From assembly GCA_029379385.1 (NCBI GenBank), contig CM055607.1, positions 13,578,001 to 13,642,000 of the forward strand: 64,000 bases of DNA. Direction: 5' to 3'. Position numbers and translations under genes: made by a program. The notes beneath the pieces are model-generated. The model saw only the letters and a program-made list of their open reading frames with translations. It did no database searches and was not told where the DNA came from. The DNA comes from Quillaja saponaria (taxonomy: Eukaryota; Streptophyta; Magnoliopsida; Fabales; Quillajaceae). Of the stretch, positions 36,233 to 49,873 are shown one piece after another (position 1 is the first letter of the stretch; each line of letters begins with the position of its first letter).

Positions 36233-38120
36233 GTAGATGGTATACATTTGCATACCACGCATATAAGAGATATCTCTACACCTACATTTTCTATCTCTAA
36301 TACATATCTTATTCTATCATTAACTCACTAATCTTATTATCTTGGCCAAATTGTTAATCATGGTTATGAAATCTCTTCTGCTTAGTACTATTTAGGATGA
36401 GTGGACAGAGAAGATAATTGGGACATGACATATAAGGTAGATTGTCTTTTTTTTTGTTAGATCACCTTCACCATTCATCTATTGTTGTTGCTATCTTTTC
36501 CACCCTTCCAACAAAGCTCTGCAACTTTGGCACTCCCATCTTAGGTCATGCCTCATTGTCTAAACGTCAGTTCTCTTTTTTCTAGTGGTCATTAAGGTTC
36601 GTGTCTATCTTTAATTTTCATTGTTTACCATGTCAAATAAGTAAATAATTGAAACTACCTTTTAATAATAGTGAGTCTAAGGCTATTGTTATTTTTGATT
36701 TGGTACATTTGATATGAGGGGGTCTTCCCTCGTTGTTACTCGTGGGATCTAGATATTTGGTTTGATAATTACTCTTATTTTACATAGATTTATCTTTTGA
36801 AAAATAACTCAGAGTTATTAGCTATTTATCTCAATTTTGCTAAAATAGTTCACACTTAATAGTCACCCTACTATTAAAAAAAATTAGATTTGGTAATACA
36901 AAAAGAGTATACTTTCATACCTTTTCTCACTTTTCTAGCATAAGAAAGTATCATTGCTCAAATCCTTTGCCTTGGTACCTCTGGAAAAAAAAATGATAGG
37001 GCTGTATGAAAATATAAACACGTTGTTGACACTACTAATATGTTAATATACTCTACTTTTGTACCTGAGTCACTTTGTGATGGAGTTGCCTTCACCATAA
37101 TATATATTATTAATCGCACCCCACTGTTTTGCAAAACAAATATCCATATGAGTGTTTACATGGCGTCAGTCCTAATTACAATCACTTACGTAACTTTAAT
37201 TGTGTCTGTTTTGTTCAATTACAATCACACGAGAGGCACAAACTCGAGCCTCGATTTCGCATGTGTTGCTTCTTAGGGTTTGGTATATGACAAAAAGATA
37301 TCAATGATTATTTTTGTAGAAAAATAAAATAATAAATATATTTGGTTTAGTCCGATGACAAAAATACTTTTCATATCACAGTAAATAATAAAATATTCAT
37401 ATAAGAAAATAATAATAAATCAATTTATTTTATTCAAATGACAAAAATATCAATTATACATATTAAATAATAAAAATAATATAATTATAAATAAGTTAGT
37501 TAAGTAATATTAAACTAAAATATTAATATTCATAAATAATAAAAATAAATATAAGAATAAGATTTAATATTAATAAAACAAACTAAGAAACGTATAAACT
37601 TCATAAGCTATGTTATATTTTTATTACTTTATCTATTTTAGGGATATTCTGATCATTTTAACATAATTTTTATATCATTTTATGTCTAAGAACTGTACAT
37701 TAAATAAAAAATTAAAATGAAATGATTATTTTACATTGATGCTGCCAAACAATAAAAATGAATGACCAGTCCATTTCTGTTCTCATTCCAACTCTGCAAA
37801 AAACTATTCATGTATACCAAACTAGCTTTAAGGATGTTCGATAATGAAGTTATTATTTTACTTAAAATATTTTATTGTTTTGTCACATGTGTAATAGAAA
37901 AAATAAAATAAAAAATTCTAGCTCATTTCTCTTTCTTATTACATCTCATTTTATAAATTATGAAAATAGGATGATTTATAAATTTTTAAAAATTAAGTTA
38001 TCTAATTCATTTATTTTCTTATTTATAAATAAGAAGTTTGACTTGACTAATAAATAATATTTTGAAATAAAGGAGGAGCAAGAAAAGAGAGAACGAAGTA
38101 CTAGGGAATGAATTTTTAAA
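36233..38120 (+). repeat. Copia/AT-rich tandem unit A
   Basis: Starts at GGTATACATTTGCATACCAC and runs through integrase fragments to CTTAGGGTTTGGTATATGAC (37273-37291). It then continues through about 850 bases of AT-rich sequence with a recurring AAATGACAAAAATATCA-type phrase, ending near 38120 where unit B begins. It is alignable with unit C over its whole length. Confidence 0.75.
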
Positions 38121-39168
38121 AACAAATATCTATGACTGTTTACATGGCAGTCAGTCTAAATTATTATCTTTTATGTATCTTTAGTTACATCTGTTTTGTT
38201 CAATTACAATCACATGATAGGCATTAGTTCGTATGTGTTGCTTCTTAGGGTTTGGTATATGACAAAAAAGATATCGATGTTATGATTATTTTTGTAGATA
38301 AATAAAATAAAAATAATATAAATTAAATAATAAATATATTTACTTTAGTCAAATGAAAAAAATACCATTTATATCATATTAAATAATATAATTATATATA
38401 ATTAATTAATGTAAAATAAATAAATTAGTTAAGCAATATTAAGCTAAAATACTAATATTAATAATAATAAATAATATAAGAATAAGAAATAATAATTATA
38501 AAATAAACTAATAAAAAAATTAAGAAACATATGAATTTCATAAGTTATGATATATTTTTATTACTTTACCTATTTAGGGATATTCTTATCATTTTAGCAT
38601 AATTTTTATATCTCTTCATGTCAGAAAATTGTATATTAAATAAAAAATAAATAAATGATTATTTCTCACTAACGCTGCCAAATAATAAAAATGAATAATT
38701 AATCCATTTCCATTCTTATTCCAATTCTACAAAAATCATTTTTACATACCAAACTAGCTCTAACAATGTTACGAATGATGAAGTTGTTATTTTACTTAAA
38801 ATATAATTTTTTTTTGTAACATGTGTAATGGCAAAAATAAAATAAAGAATTCGCACTCATTTCTCTTTCTTATTGCATCTCTTTTTAGAAATTATGAAAT
38901 TAGTGTTTAGGATGATTTATTATTTTTTTAAAAATTAAGTTATCTAATTCATTTTATTTTCTTACTTATTTATAAATAAGAAGTTTGACTTTGACTAATA
39001 AATTTTTTGAAAGTATTTTTAATATTTTGAAATAAAGGAGGGACAAGAAAAGATAGAAAGGAGTACTAAGGAATGAGTCTGTAAAAATAAATGTATACTT
39101 TTTTAAAATCTAATAAAATACAATTATTTCCAATTCACCTTTAAAAAAATTAAATTCGAATTTGCTAT
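38121..39168 (+). repeat. Copia/AT-rich tandem unit B (left-truncated)
   Basis: Starts inside the integrase region, at AACAAATATCTATGACTG, equivalent to about 37136 in unit A. It carries the same GGGTTTGGTATATGAC junction and the same AT-rich block, and ends AAATTCGAATTT. The end is shared with unit C (about 41202) but missing from unit A. Confidence 0.75.
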
Positions 39169-41202
39169 ATATTTGCATACCACTCATATAAGAGATATCT
39201 CTACACCTGCATTTTCTATCTCTAATACATATCTTATACCATCATTAGCTCACAATTTATTTATCTTGGCTAAATTGTTAATTATGGTTGTGAAATTAAT
39301 CTTAACTTTTCTTCTTGTATCATTTAGGATAAGCAGATGGAGAAGATAATTGGGACATGACATATAAAGTAGATTGTCTTTTTGTGTTGAATCACCTTCA
39401 CCTTCCATTTATTATTGTTGCTACCTTTTCCACTCCTTCTAACAAAGCTCTGCAACTTTGGCACTCTTGTCTTGGTCATGCCTCATTGTCTAAAAGTCAT
39501 CCGCTTTTTTTCTAGTGGTCAATTAGGGCCTCTGTCTGTCTTTGATTTTCATTGTTTACCATGTTAGATGAGTAAATAATTGAAACTATCTTTTAATAAT
39601 AGTGAGTCTGGAGCTATTGTTATTTTTGATTTGGTACATTCGATATGAAGGGGCCTTCCTCGTTCTTACTCATGGAATCTACATATTTTGTGACTTTTTT
39701 GAATTATTACTCTTGTTTTACATAGATATATCTTTTGAAAAATAGATTAATGTTATTAACTATTTATCTCAATTTTTCTAAAATAGTTCACACTTAATAG
39801 TCACCCACTATTAAAAATATTTAAATTTGGTAATACAAAAAAGAGTACACTTTCATACCTTTTCTCACTTTTCTAGCACAAGGAAATTACCATTGCTCAA
39901 ACCACTTGTCTTGGTATCTCTGAATAAAAAAGTGGTAAGGCTGTATGAAAATACAAATACTGTTATTGACACTACTAATGCCTTAATACACTATACTTTT
40001 CTACTTATGCCACTTTGTGGTGAAGTTGCCCTTACCGCAATATATATTATTAATCGCATCCCACTAGTTTTGCAAAACAAATATCCATATGAGTGTTTAC
40101 ATGGCGTCATTCCAAATTACAATCTCTTATGCATCTTTAGTTGCGTCTATTTTGTTCAATTACAATCATGTGAGAGGCACAAGTTAGAGCTTTGATTTCG
40201 TACGATTTTGTATGTGTTGCTTCTAAGGGTTTGGTACATGACAAAAAAGTGTTATGATTATTTTTGTAGATAAAATAAAATAAAAATAATATAAATCAAA
40301 TAATAAATATATTTAGTTTAGTCAAACGACAAAAATACTTTTCATTTCACATTAAATAATAAATTATTCATATACATAAATAATAATAAATCAATTTATT
40401 TTAGTCAAATGACAAAAATATCATTTATACATATTAAATAATAAAAATAATTTAATAAATGTAAAATAAATAAATTAGTTAAGTAATATTAAATTAAAAT
40501 ATTAATAAATAATAAATATAAATATAAGAATAAGAATAAGAAATAATAATAAATAAATAAAAACTAAGAAACATATTAACTTCATAAGTTATATTTGTAT
40601 TACTTTACCTATTTAGGGATATTTTTGTTATTTTAATATAATTTTTATATCGTTTTATGTCTGAGAATTGTATATTAAATTTTTTTAAAAAGAAATTATT
40701 ATTTTTCACTGACACTGTCAAACAATAAAAAAGAATGACCAGTCTATTTCCAATCTCATTCAAATTCTGTAAAAACTATTCATGTATACAAAACTAGCTT
40801 TAAGGATGTTCAATGATGAAGTTATTATTTTGCTTAAAATATAATTTTTTTTGTCACGTGTGTAATAACAAAAATAAAATAAAAAATGCTCGTTCATTTC
40901 TCTTTTTTTATTATATCTCTTTTTAGAAATTATGAAATTAGTGTTTAGGATAATTTATAAATTTTAAAAAATTAACAAGATTTATCTAATTCATTTTATA
41001 TTCTTACTTATTTACAAATAAGAACTTTGACCTGACTAATAAATATTTTTAATATTTTGTAATAAAGGAGGGACAGGAAAAAAGATAAAGGAGTACTAGT
41101 TAATGAAGTTTGTGAAAATAATCAAAATTTATACTTTTTAAAAAACTAATGAAATAATATTATTTCCAATTCACCTTTTAAAAAAAAATGAATTCGAATT
41201 TG
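39165..41202 (+). repeat. Copia/AT-rich tandem unit C
   Basis: Full-length repeat beginning ATATATTTGCATACCACTC and ending GAATTCGAATTTGG. Its integrase part (39827-40195) keeps the longest open stretch of the three copies, with IYIINRIPLVLQNKYPYECL and YNLLCIFSCVYFVQLQ. It ends about 525 bases upstream of the RABE1 start codon. Confidence 0.75.
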
Positions 41203-41727
41203 GTCTTTGAAGTTGCTACAATTGTGGTGAATCTAAAAATTTGAAATAAATATTCCGTGATTGTTGGTAGTTAACTTAAATATAAATAAATAAATATATA
41301 TATATATATGCAATGAAGAGAAAAGAAAAAAAAAAAACAATTATTGAGAAATTCTTTTGAGAAAAATAAAGAAAAGTTGGTGTAATCCTGTGTAGCTGGG
41401 TTTATAATTGGAATTCCTGCCGGCCAATTCCCTAGCATAAGCCAAAACACCACTGTATGTAGAGAGACCCGCCCACGGAGTATACGCGTAGAGAGAAATA
41501 CCCAAACTCTCCGAAAACCCATTTGGATCGTCTCTGCTCTCTTTCCCACGTCGGCGGCAACTTGCTATAGTGCGCCTTAAGGTTTATCTCTCTCGCTTTT
41601 TGACGTCTCCATTTCCGATCTCTGTGGGCTCATATTCTTAACAGTTTTAATTCATACTTTTTGTGTAGACTAGACAATTTAGATTTTTGCGTCGATTTGT
41701 GGGTTGGGTTGGGTTTGGTAATAATCG
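41203..41727 (+). promoter_or_regulatory. Promoter and 5' leader region of RABE1
   Basis: AT-rich DNA up to about 41395 gives way to a GC-richer leader with CCCGCCCACGGAG (41467-41479) and CTCTCTCGC (41587). The sequence reads as transcribed leader from about 41450 to the ATG at 41728. No certain TATA box was identified. The tandem copia unit C ends immediately upstream. Confidence 0.45.
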
Positions 41728-44700
41728 ATGGCAGCTCCACCGGCAAGGGCTCGTGCCGATTACGATTACCTCATTAAGCTGCTTCTTATTGGTGATAGTG
41801 GTCAGTAACTATTTCCCTTTGGGCTCAATTTCTATTATTTCTTCTGCTTTCGGTTTGTTTGCTTAGTGAATGAAGGAGAAGTCATGAGAAATTAAGTAAT
41901 GAGATATTTTTTTGTAACATAGTTTTTTGGATGCTGTGTTTTTTTTTTTTTTTAACTGCTCGATTGTGTCTGTTGATGTTGGAATGGGTATATGGTCCTG
42001 TGATCCTTTCGGTTCAACAAAAAGTGATACTTTGAACAATGGCTATGCTTGCTAATTTCTTACTGATCCTTGGGAGTAATGGCCATACTTGCTTGTTAGA
42101 TGTCTTTCTCTTTATCTGGGGTGGGTTTGGTACATTATCTTTTTTGGGATTGCTTAAATATATAGCTTGGTTTAATATATTCTCTTTTTTTATTAAAAAA
42201 ATTATAAGATTTACTTGGTCAGAATGTTAACACGGGTAATTTTTTAGCAGAAAAAGGCATATATTGAGCTACATTCTAGTTTCTTTGATTTTTTATTTTT
42301 ATTTTTTAATTTTTTCTTGAGAAATAGTTTCCTTCATTTATGTGTATTGGGCAACGATTGTGTATTATTTAACTGTCTAATACTATGAAGCACGGACATA
42401 GATGCAGAAATGTGACATATGAAATGATATTGACATGAAAAAGAAACAATCATAAAGTTAGGACAAGCACGGGGACACAAATACCTAGTATATAATGGTT
42501 TGACTAAGTTTGATCCTTTTTGGTAAACTTATACAATTATACTAAGTGGAACTACCCAGCAGGTCAGTACTTTCCAAAAAACCAGCCCAAACTGAGTGAA
42601 ATAATATTTATTAGGGGTATTCCAGTAATACATATTTTAAACTTCATTTTTACAGCCTAAATGTCTGCTTTATCTCCCATCTTTTACTTTACCTGTCAAC
42701 TTTATCTTTTGGAAAAAAGAAGAGGAGAAGAACAATGTCGCACTCATGTGAAAGGGCTAGTGTCTACTCCATTTGTATTTCCTTCTTTTTTCCTCAAGCG
42801 GAGACATAGGGCTACCATCAGCTTGTTCTTACTACATTTTGACTACAATTAATGACATTTAATATTATTATAGAATATATTATTGTATGCTAAGTTTGTG
42901 TCATACTGTCATATAATGCCATTCTGTATGGGTATGAAAGCGGGTCATCCATGGTATACAGATTAAGGTCAGTACTTCTGCTTGAATTCTGTAGGACTTT
43001 TCATTAATCAAATGTCAAACAGTATAGCCCCACGAATAAAAGCGAGATCTAATAGTGACAAAATGGTATTTTCAAGGAGATCTAATATCAAAATTAAACT
43101 TATTTGTATGTTTTTGTGTCTTTAAGGCTATGCTTCCTTGTTGCTTTTGCTGCCTGGATCACGTTATTGGCAATTTGGGAGTCGTGTTAGATCATTTTGT
43201 AGAATGTCCTAATTAACATTTTCTGCTTTATTTGAATTTTTTTTGGTCCTGACTTCTTATTGTTTGGCATTCTTGCCTAAACCTTTGCAGGTGTGGGGAA
43301 GAGTTGTCTGCTTTTGCGATTCTCTGATGGTTCCTTCACGACTAGTTTTATCACTACTATTGGGTTAGTATTGTCTGAATTCAATGTTTTGTATCCCAAC
43401 AATGTCCGAGCATTTACCGCCTTTTCTGAACGCAGTCTCAAGATTTATTTATAAGCACATCTTATATGATTGATTATGAAGCTGTCTGGGTAATTTTCAG
43501 TTCCTTGTTTCATTTCATTAATACGCTAAGAACATCAACAACTATAACTGTTGATTTTTTTATTAAAAAGATATTGTTGCTTGTTTAAACTTTAAAGTCT
43601 AGAGCTCAGATATTATTTCATTAGTTAATAATTTCCATGGGAATATCATTGTTCCAGGGACAAGTATGGCTAAATTGGCACTATCTCTATCATGTATACT
43701 TTGCATGTTTGGACATATCTCTTTCAAATCCACTCACATACTTGTATCAGCCTGTTTGGGATGCCACTACTCTGGAAATTTGGGGATACTGAGATAGTTG
43801 TATTTCTGATACTTCTAGGATACATTGTATACAGTTAAGATGTAGTGAGGATTTGTGTGATTGCCATACGTTCTGGCAAAATCCTTTAACATCTATATTT
43901 ATACGCAAAGAAAATATAGCTTTGAACTTGTGATTTCAAATTTGCCCATAGCAGTTAACCACACTGAAAAGAAATTTCTAATCTAGATGTATATGTATGT
44001 TAATTTAACTTGTAAAACCTATCTCTTTTTGTCTCTCCCTTTATTCAGCCTAATGCTGCTTCTTCTCCCCTCTTTTTGTTATTATGTTTAATGTACTGAT
44101 ACTGTGAAATACTTAATGGTCTGGTAACATTCAATGCGATTCAATGTTAGCACTGGTGATGGGTAAATGTAACAACTTTAAATCTCGACCATGTTCTGCA
44201 ACAAAAACAATTATTTGGCACTTATCAAAGTCTCTATGCAATAACCATGTTGGTACTTATTTCAATATAATAGCTAACAACTATACATATTATATATCAA
44301 TAATTTTGATATAATTTGCATAATCTCATAGCATTGTATGTTTGTAACTAGTTATTTCAAGAATTTCAATATCCACGGACTTGAATATCATTATGTATCT
44401 TATCTCGGTAGTGGTGCTTTGTAGACCTCTATTTTTGTTCTAACTGTTTTAGTCTTACAATGATACTCTGTTGGACAGAATTGATTTCAAGATAAGAACC
44501 ATTGAGCTTGATGGCAAACGGATTAAATTGCAAATCTGGGATACCGCTGGGCAGGAGCGGTTTCGAACTATCACAACTGGTATGTGTTTTAGCATACATG
44601 GCATGTTGTTAATTAAAAATTAGTACATGTTCCCTTAATTTCAGAGTTTCGGCTGAAGGAAGAAAACTAAAATCTGCATAAGCTTATGTAAGTTACCTTT

Positions 44701-46297
44701 AATAGTTAAGTTTTGTGAGCTCATGAGTGATGTATTATGAAGCAATTAGTAGAAATGTAAACGGTGAACGATAAACTGAAATTTTGAGGTTAGAGGAGTC
44801 TCATTGTGATACAGTACTCTGAACTCTGAAGATTGATAAAGTACTGTCCGTTGTTAGTAGGATCTAATTAAGTTTATGACATGTTATCATGGTGACTGAA
44901 AAGTAGCGCCTCAAATTGAGATTAATAATTGTAGAGAGTTTTCAAATAATAATTGTTTATCTTGATTAATCCTGAATTTAGGCAGTTAGATGATTTTATA
45001 ATTAATTTATTTGAGTTTTTAATAGAAATGCACTTCAGAGAAGGTCTTAATATAATATGGTGGAAGAATGAATTAAGTCAATCAGTATTTGGTACTTGGG
45101 ACTCATAAGGTACAATTATTGGTTGACCTGTTCTATAGAAGGATAATTTTTTAGATTTAACAAACTACTCAAAATTTATTGTGTAATGCTTGAATACATC
45201 TGATGTGTGCTTTGCAATCCTGTAGGTAGTTGTTATATTTTGATAGTGTCTTCCATTTCCTTAGATAAAGAGATAATTTACTTAATTTGTTATACATTTC
45301 TGCAGCTTATTACCGTGGAGCCATGGGCATCTTGCTGGTGTATGATGTTACTGATGAATCGTCTTTCAATAGTAATTTTCTTTTCTTGCTTTGATCTTCT
45401 TGTTGGAAGTTCAAGAGCAATACCTGTTTCAATGTACTTTAGTATTTTTTTATGGTTTTTCATTTTTTTTTTTCCTTTGTAATTTAAATTGGTTTTCAGT
45501 TCTTATAGAAATTGCTATTCTTTCCAGATATTAGGAATTGGATTCGCAACATTGAACAGCATGCTTCTGATAATGTCAACAAGATACTGGTTGGGAACAA
45601 GGCTGATATGGATGAAAGTAAAAGGGTATGACCCTTTTTGATAATTAACTTCTGACAAATGATTCCATGTTGTGCATATGTGAAAGTTCATTTTTGTATT
45701 TGCAAATCCATGTTTATGTTTGATTTAGCAAAGGGATTTCTTTTTCTTCCTAGGCTGTGCCTACCTCCAAAGGTCAAGCTCTTGCTGATGAGTATGGTAT
45801 CAAATTCTTGGAAACTGTGAGTAATAGCATACTTGTAGCTCAAGTAATTTCCTCTATAATATCAATGGTTCTGTTCTATTTATTTTCGGAGAATCTGTTG
45901 TGTAGAGTGCAAAGACAAACATGAATGTGGAAGAGGTTTTCTTTTCAATAGCTAGGGACATTAAGAAAAGGCTCGCAGAAACTGATTCCAAGGCTGAGGT
46001 TTGTGTTTGATCTTGCGGTCTCTCCAGACATGCATTTTTTCTGAAGTGTAGTGCTTATGTGTGTTGCATCCTTGTTTCCTCAATACATTTTCTCTTTTGG
46101 GAAAGGAAATTGTGGCATCATGCATTAAATACTTGTGAATGCTGCTTTAATTTCTAAAGTAGTTTGGGATTTAAGGCTTAGTTGAGTTGAGTTGTTTCCT
46201 CTTGTGATTTCAGCCTCAGACTATCAAGATTAACCAACCAGATCAGGCAGCCGGTGGTGGTCTAGCCGCTCAGAAGTCTGCTTGCTGCGGTACGTAA
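41728..46297 (+). CDS. RABE1: Rab GTPase of the RABE1 (Rab8-like) subfamily, 8 exons
   Basis: Exons: 41728-41800, 43291-43363, 44479-44579, 45306-45371, 45528-45625, 45754-45816, 45906-45998, 46214-46297. They sum to 651 bases, or 216 aa, the usual RABE1 length. All G motifs are intact: P-loop GDSGVGKS (22-29), switch I Thr in TTIG (46-49), WDTAGQE (69-75), NKAD (128-131) and TSAK (158-161). The tail ACCGT carries two Cys for geranylgeranylation. RABE1 proteins act in post-Golgi traffic to the plasma membrane. The first intron splits the P-loop codon for Gly25. The sequence is almost identical to Arabidopsis RABE1 proteins in the core, so subfamily assignment is safe; the paralogue number is not. 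Confidence 0.97.
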
Positions 46298-49100
46298 ATA
46301 TCTAGGGAACGTGAAGGTTCTACAGATGGTACTTATCTAGAATTTGAAGGCACTTATAGTGGGAGCATGCAATTTGTTCCTATTAATTTTCTCAACTGCA
46401 AGCCATTGTGTGTTAAAAAGTTAGAATTTTGGTTTTGATTACTAATTTGTGGAATTTATCATTAAGGCATTGTCTTTTTCATCTTCCCCCTTCTGTCATC
46501 TTGACTCAAAATGTCGTAATTGACTAGAGTTAACTACATCAGTAGGAATGGGTTTATCATTCGCAGTCAAATCCTGAGTTCTTTGTTGTTGAGTTGGGAT
46601 TATAGTAATCTCTCTGCAGTGTGTTTATGAATCTACTAGGAGGAGCCCTCCTTAATATGTGAAACCTGGCTCAAACTCATCATCTGGTTGGCAATATTGG
46701 CATATTAGATGAAAAGTAGAACTGTTTTAAGTTCCGAGTTCCTACTTAACAGCGCACAACAACAAAAGGAGGGAGCCCTCAAAATGAAACATGCAATTTT
46801 ATCATTATTAACGATTATGATTAGTTCATTCTTATAGACTATTATTGTTTGCTTAACTAATGTTTTAATTTCTTAAGATTGTCTCAACATTTAATTTAGT
46901 TGAATATTTTTCCGTGAATTTTATTTTTAGGATTAATAATTTTTAAACCAAGTTATATTCTTTCATTTTTTATTTATGAAAAAAATTAAAATAATTTTAT
47001 ATAATTTAATAATAAAATAAATAATTTTTTGTTTGAAAGATAAAAATAATTTATTTATGTTATTATCTTTTATGTTGGTTATTTCATTAATACAATAAAA
47101 TGTAAATGAAAAAAGAAATTAGATTGAGAAATTTTGAATTTTGTAAGATAAATTCGACTTGAAACTTTTTTTTGAGAATTGAACTAAAATTTGATATAAT
47201 CTTAAAATATCAAAACAGTAGATAAATTATTATTATTATTATTTTAAGTTAACATGAAGTAATATTAAGATAGATTTTTTTTCTTGTCTTTTGGTCAAAG
47301 GTTTGATACCAAACAAGGAGGATCAAATAAAAAAAATAAAATCCAATAGGTACATTATTTTTTTATTGCGAAACCCAAAATAAAAATGAAAATATGTTAT
47401 GTCAGGTTTTTGGTCGAACATTAAATCTAGACGAGTGGGATGATATTCGGTGTAATATAGATTTATTTATCTATATTTATATATTTATATAATGTATGGT
47501 TTTATTATGTGTTTAAATAATATATGAATATATCATATTAGATTAATAATATTTTAACTTACGATTGGATCAACTTGAAGATAGATACAAATTAAAAAAT
47601 ATATATATATAGTTACAAATAAAATTGAATTTCAATTTTTAACAAATTTAAATGAGACCAGTTTCACTAGAAAGAGGGGTATGCTGTGGAATTAGTGTCA
47701 TCCTTAGTTTTGTTGATAGAAAATTGTGTCGGTTTCTTTGTATGTTCTTGTTGTTCAATTGTTTTTGGACCATTCTCAGCAGCTATATGCTGATTCTTCT
47801 TTTATTTACCTCCACGAACAATTTTTTTTTTTTTTTTTTTTTCCAGATTGATTCTTCAACAACATTGTAGGGTTTATTTTTGTCTTTCATTTTCATTCTA
47901 CATACAATTACTAATTTGATTTTTGAAAAGGAAGAGAGAGAGAGAGAGAACCTTGAAAAGTCAAAGTTGCTGAGTTGACGCAGCCACACATGTGACATGT
48001 CTACGCGTTTGTGATCTTATTACAAAAGAAAAAGACAGTTTGGAAATAGAAGCTTCTTATCCTCATTCAGACGTTCTTGGAATTGAAATGGAACAAATCA
48101 ATTCCCTATAAATTAGAATTTAGAACCCTCCATTTTTTTCTCTCATTTTATTTAATCTAACACCATTAATATTTCAAATTTGATAAAATCTTTGTTTTAT
48201 CTATTTTTTTTTTTATAAAAAAACTCTCACTAATTACTAACTCATTTGATTTTTGTTGTTGCAATAATTATACCTGGACTATTATTATTATTTTTTATTT
48301 TATGAAATCTTACATAGTTGAAAAATGTGTAAAAATACTATTGACATGTTATTGTTAGTAGGATGAAATTATTTTTGCGCTAAAAGTGAATTTATTTTGA
48401 TGCCTTTATATGAAGGGTCATAATTTTTATTTTTTTTACTTTGAAATTAAAAAAAATAAAATCTATTTACTAAATTATTATATATAGAAGAAATTCAAAA
48501 TTTGCTTGGTTCTCTGTTATAAAATTAATAGAATAATTCTATATGCGGCAGAAAATTATTAAGAATTTCTTAACGAGTGCTAATATTGCCTTTAGATATT
48601 TGTTAAACTTTTATAGCATTTATTGCATTTGTAAACAATTATTTTATTGCAATGAAATTAATAATTATTTATTTTAAAATACTTTAAATTTTAATGTTGA
48701 TATGTATTGCAATGAAATTAATACGTTCGTTTAGGTCATTTATTATAGGTGAACAAAGAGATTTTTAGTTTAATTGGATAAAATAGAGGAGTTAGATCAA
48801 AAGATTATAAATTTAATCTAAGATTCAAGTCGGTTATTTATTAATTGAGGTGTGGTTGACTAAATGTATAAATTTAATTTTTTATATAAAAAATATTCAA
48901 TTACTTATATATTTTCACAAATAACAATAAATTCAAGTTGGGCATGCATGGGCCTTAAGAAAAAAAGAAAAAGAAAAAAAAAAGTCTATCAGAAGGAAAA
49001 AATTAAAATAGAAATTAGAGAAAAACAGAAAAAGGAATGTGTCTGCTACTCTGACCAGAACGGGGGAAAACTAAAGCAGGGTATAAATTGTTGGGAGAAC
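46298..49100. other. RABE1 3' region and intergenic AT-rich DNA
   Basis: The first few hundred bases must be RABE1 3'UTR. The rest is AT-rich with homopolymer runs (poly-T at 47821-47842, a short GA run at 47935-47950). No gene, RNA or clear transposon end was recognised. Confidence 0.6.
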
Positions 49101-49109
49101 ATTGCCTGA

Positions 49110-49873
49110 AAAATTAAGCATTTAGCAAGAAGCGGCGCCCTACCACCACCTCTGTCTTTCTGGCGATAAGCAGTTGTTTCACATGCCGGAATCTGATTGT
49201 GACATTTGATTATATATCAGGTATGTGAATTCTTTTGATTCACCATCTGAGCTTTGACTCTTTTTTTTTTTTTTTTCATTCTGGTAGACGACTTTACCAC
49301 AATTGGGAACCACCGAAATTTTCTGGGAGTTAGGGAATTTGGGTTATCTGGTAGAAGTTACATTGACGGAAGATCGATTGAGAATTCATACTGGGTAGTT
49401 GTATCGCGTTCAGTATAATGAAAAGTCAAAGATTTGAACTTTTTGCCTTTCATTGTGTTTCCTATAATTCCCCAACTATGAATTAATTGTGTATGTATGC
49501 CAATGACTCTAGAGATTTTCATCATTTGTGCCCATTATTATATCTTATTTCTTCTGTTATTTGAGTATTATTAGTCACTTTTCTTTGTTACTGATCTGAT
49601 CTGATTTGTAGTTTCTCTCTCCCTCTTCTTTCTCTTATACTTATTTCATTCGCAAATTGTATGAAATTTATGTGTTTATTTTAGCTGTTAAAACAAAATT
49701 CTTGGGAATTTTGGGTCATATTTATTTGTTTCAACTACTTTTTCTTATGAGTGACTGGGTTTTATTTCTGATAGGATAGATAGATATATAGTATATAAAG
49801 TTGGAGCTCAAGAGGTACAAGTGTACAACTACTGGAAAATTGGCGAGATTCTTGATTGGGCAGACTGAGAGTC
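49110..49873 (+). promoter_or_regulatory. 5' leader of the OGDH E1 gene with probable leader intron
   Basis: GC-richer leader sequence (AGCGGCGCCCTACCACCACC, near 49132-49151) ends at ATATATCAG|GTATGTG, a strong donor at 49221. A T-rich intron-like stretch follows. The acceptor could be near 49773 (TTTCTGATAG) or later, before the ATG at 49874. A 5'UTR intron is therefore likely; its 3' end is open. Confidence 0.5.

Larger units (their letters stand above)
34440..41202 (+). mobile_element. Degenerate Ty1/copia retrotransposon cluster
   Basis: Copia pieces occur in the expected order. Gag text is near 34602-34736 (NYLYWPQQMHWSLQGRKLCG), and a damaged zinc knuckle is near 35283-35340 (CYTYKKYGHPTKCC, with one Cys replaced). 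A protease-proximal piece with WLLDSTCFNHMTS lies at 36139-36180. Integrase pieces follow: LWHSxLGHASLSK-like at 36525-36560, and IIYIINRTPLF at 37096-37130. All frames are broken by stops. No pair of LTRs could be paired with confidence. From 36233 on, the pol part and a following AT-rich block are repeated three times (separate entries). Confidence 0.8.

Noticed and set aside
43740..43860. Phrase GCCTGTTTGGGATGCC in RABE1 intron 2, similar to Tourist MITE ends
   Set aside because: No inverted partner or TTA duplication was found downstream, so it may be chance.
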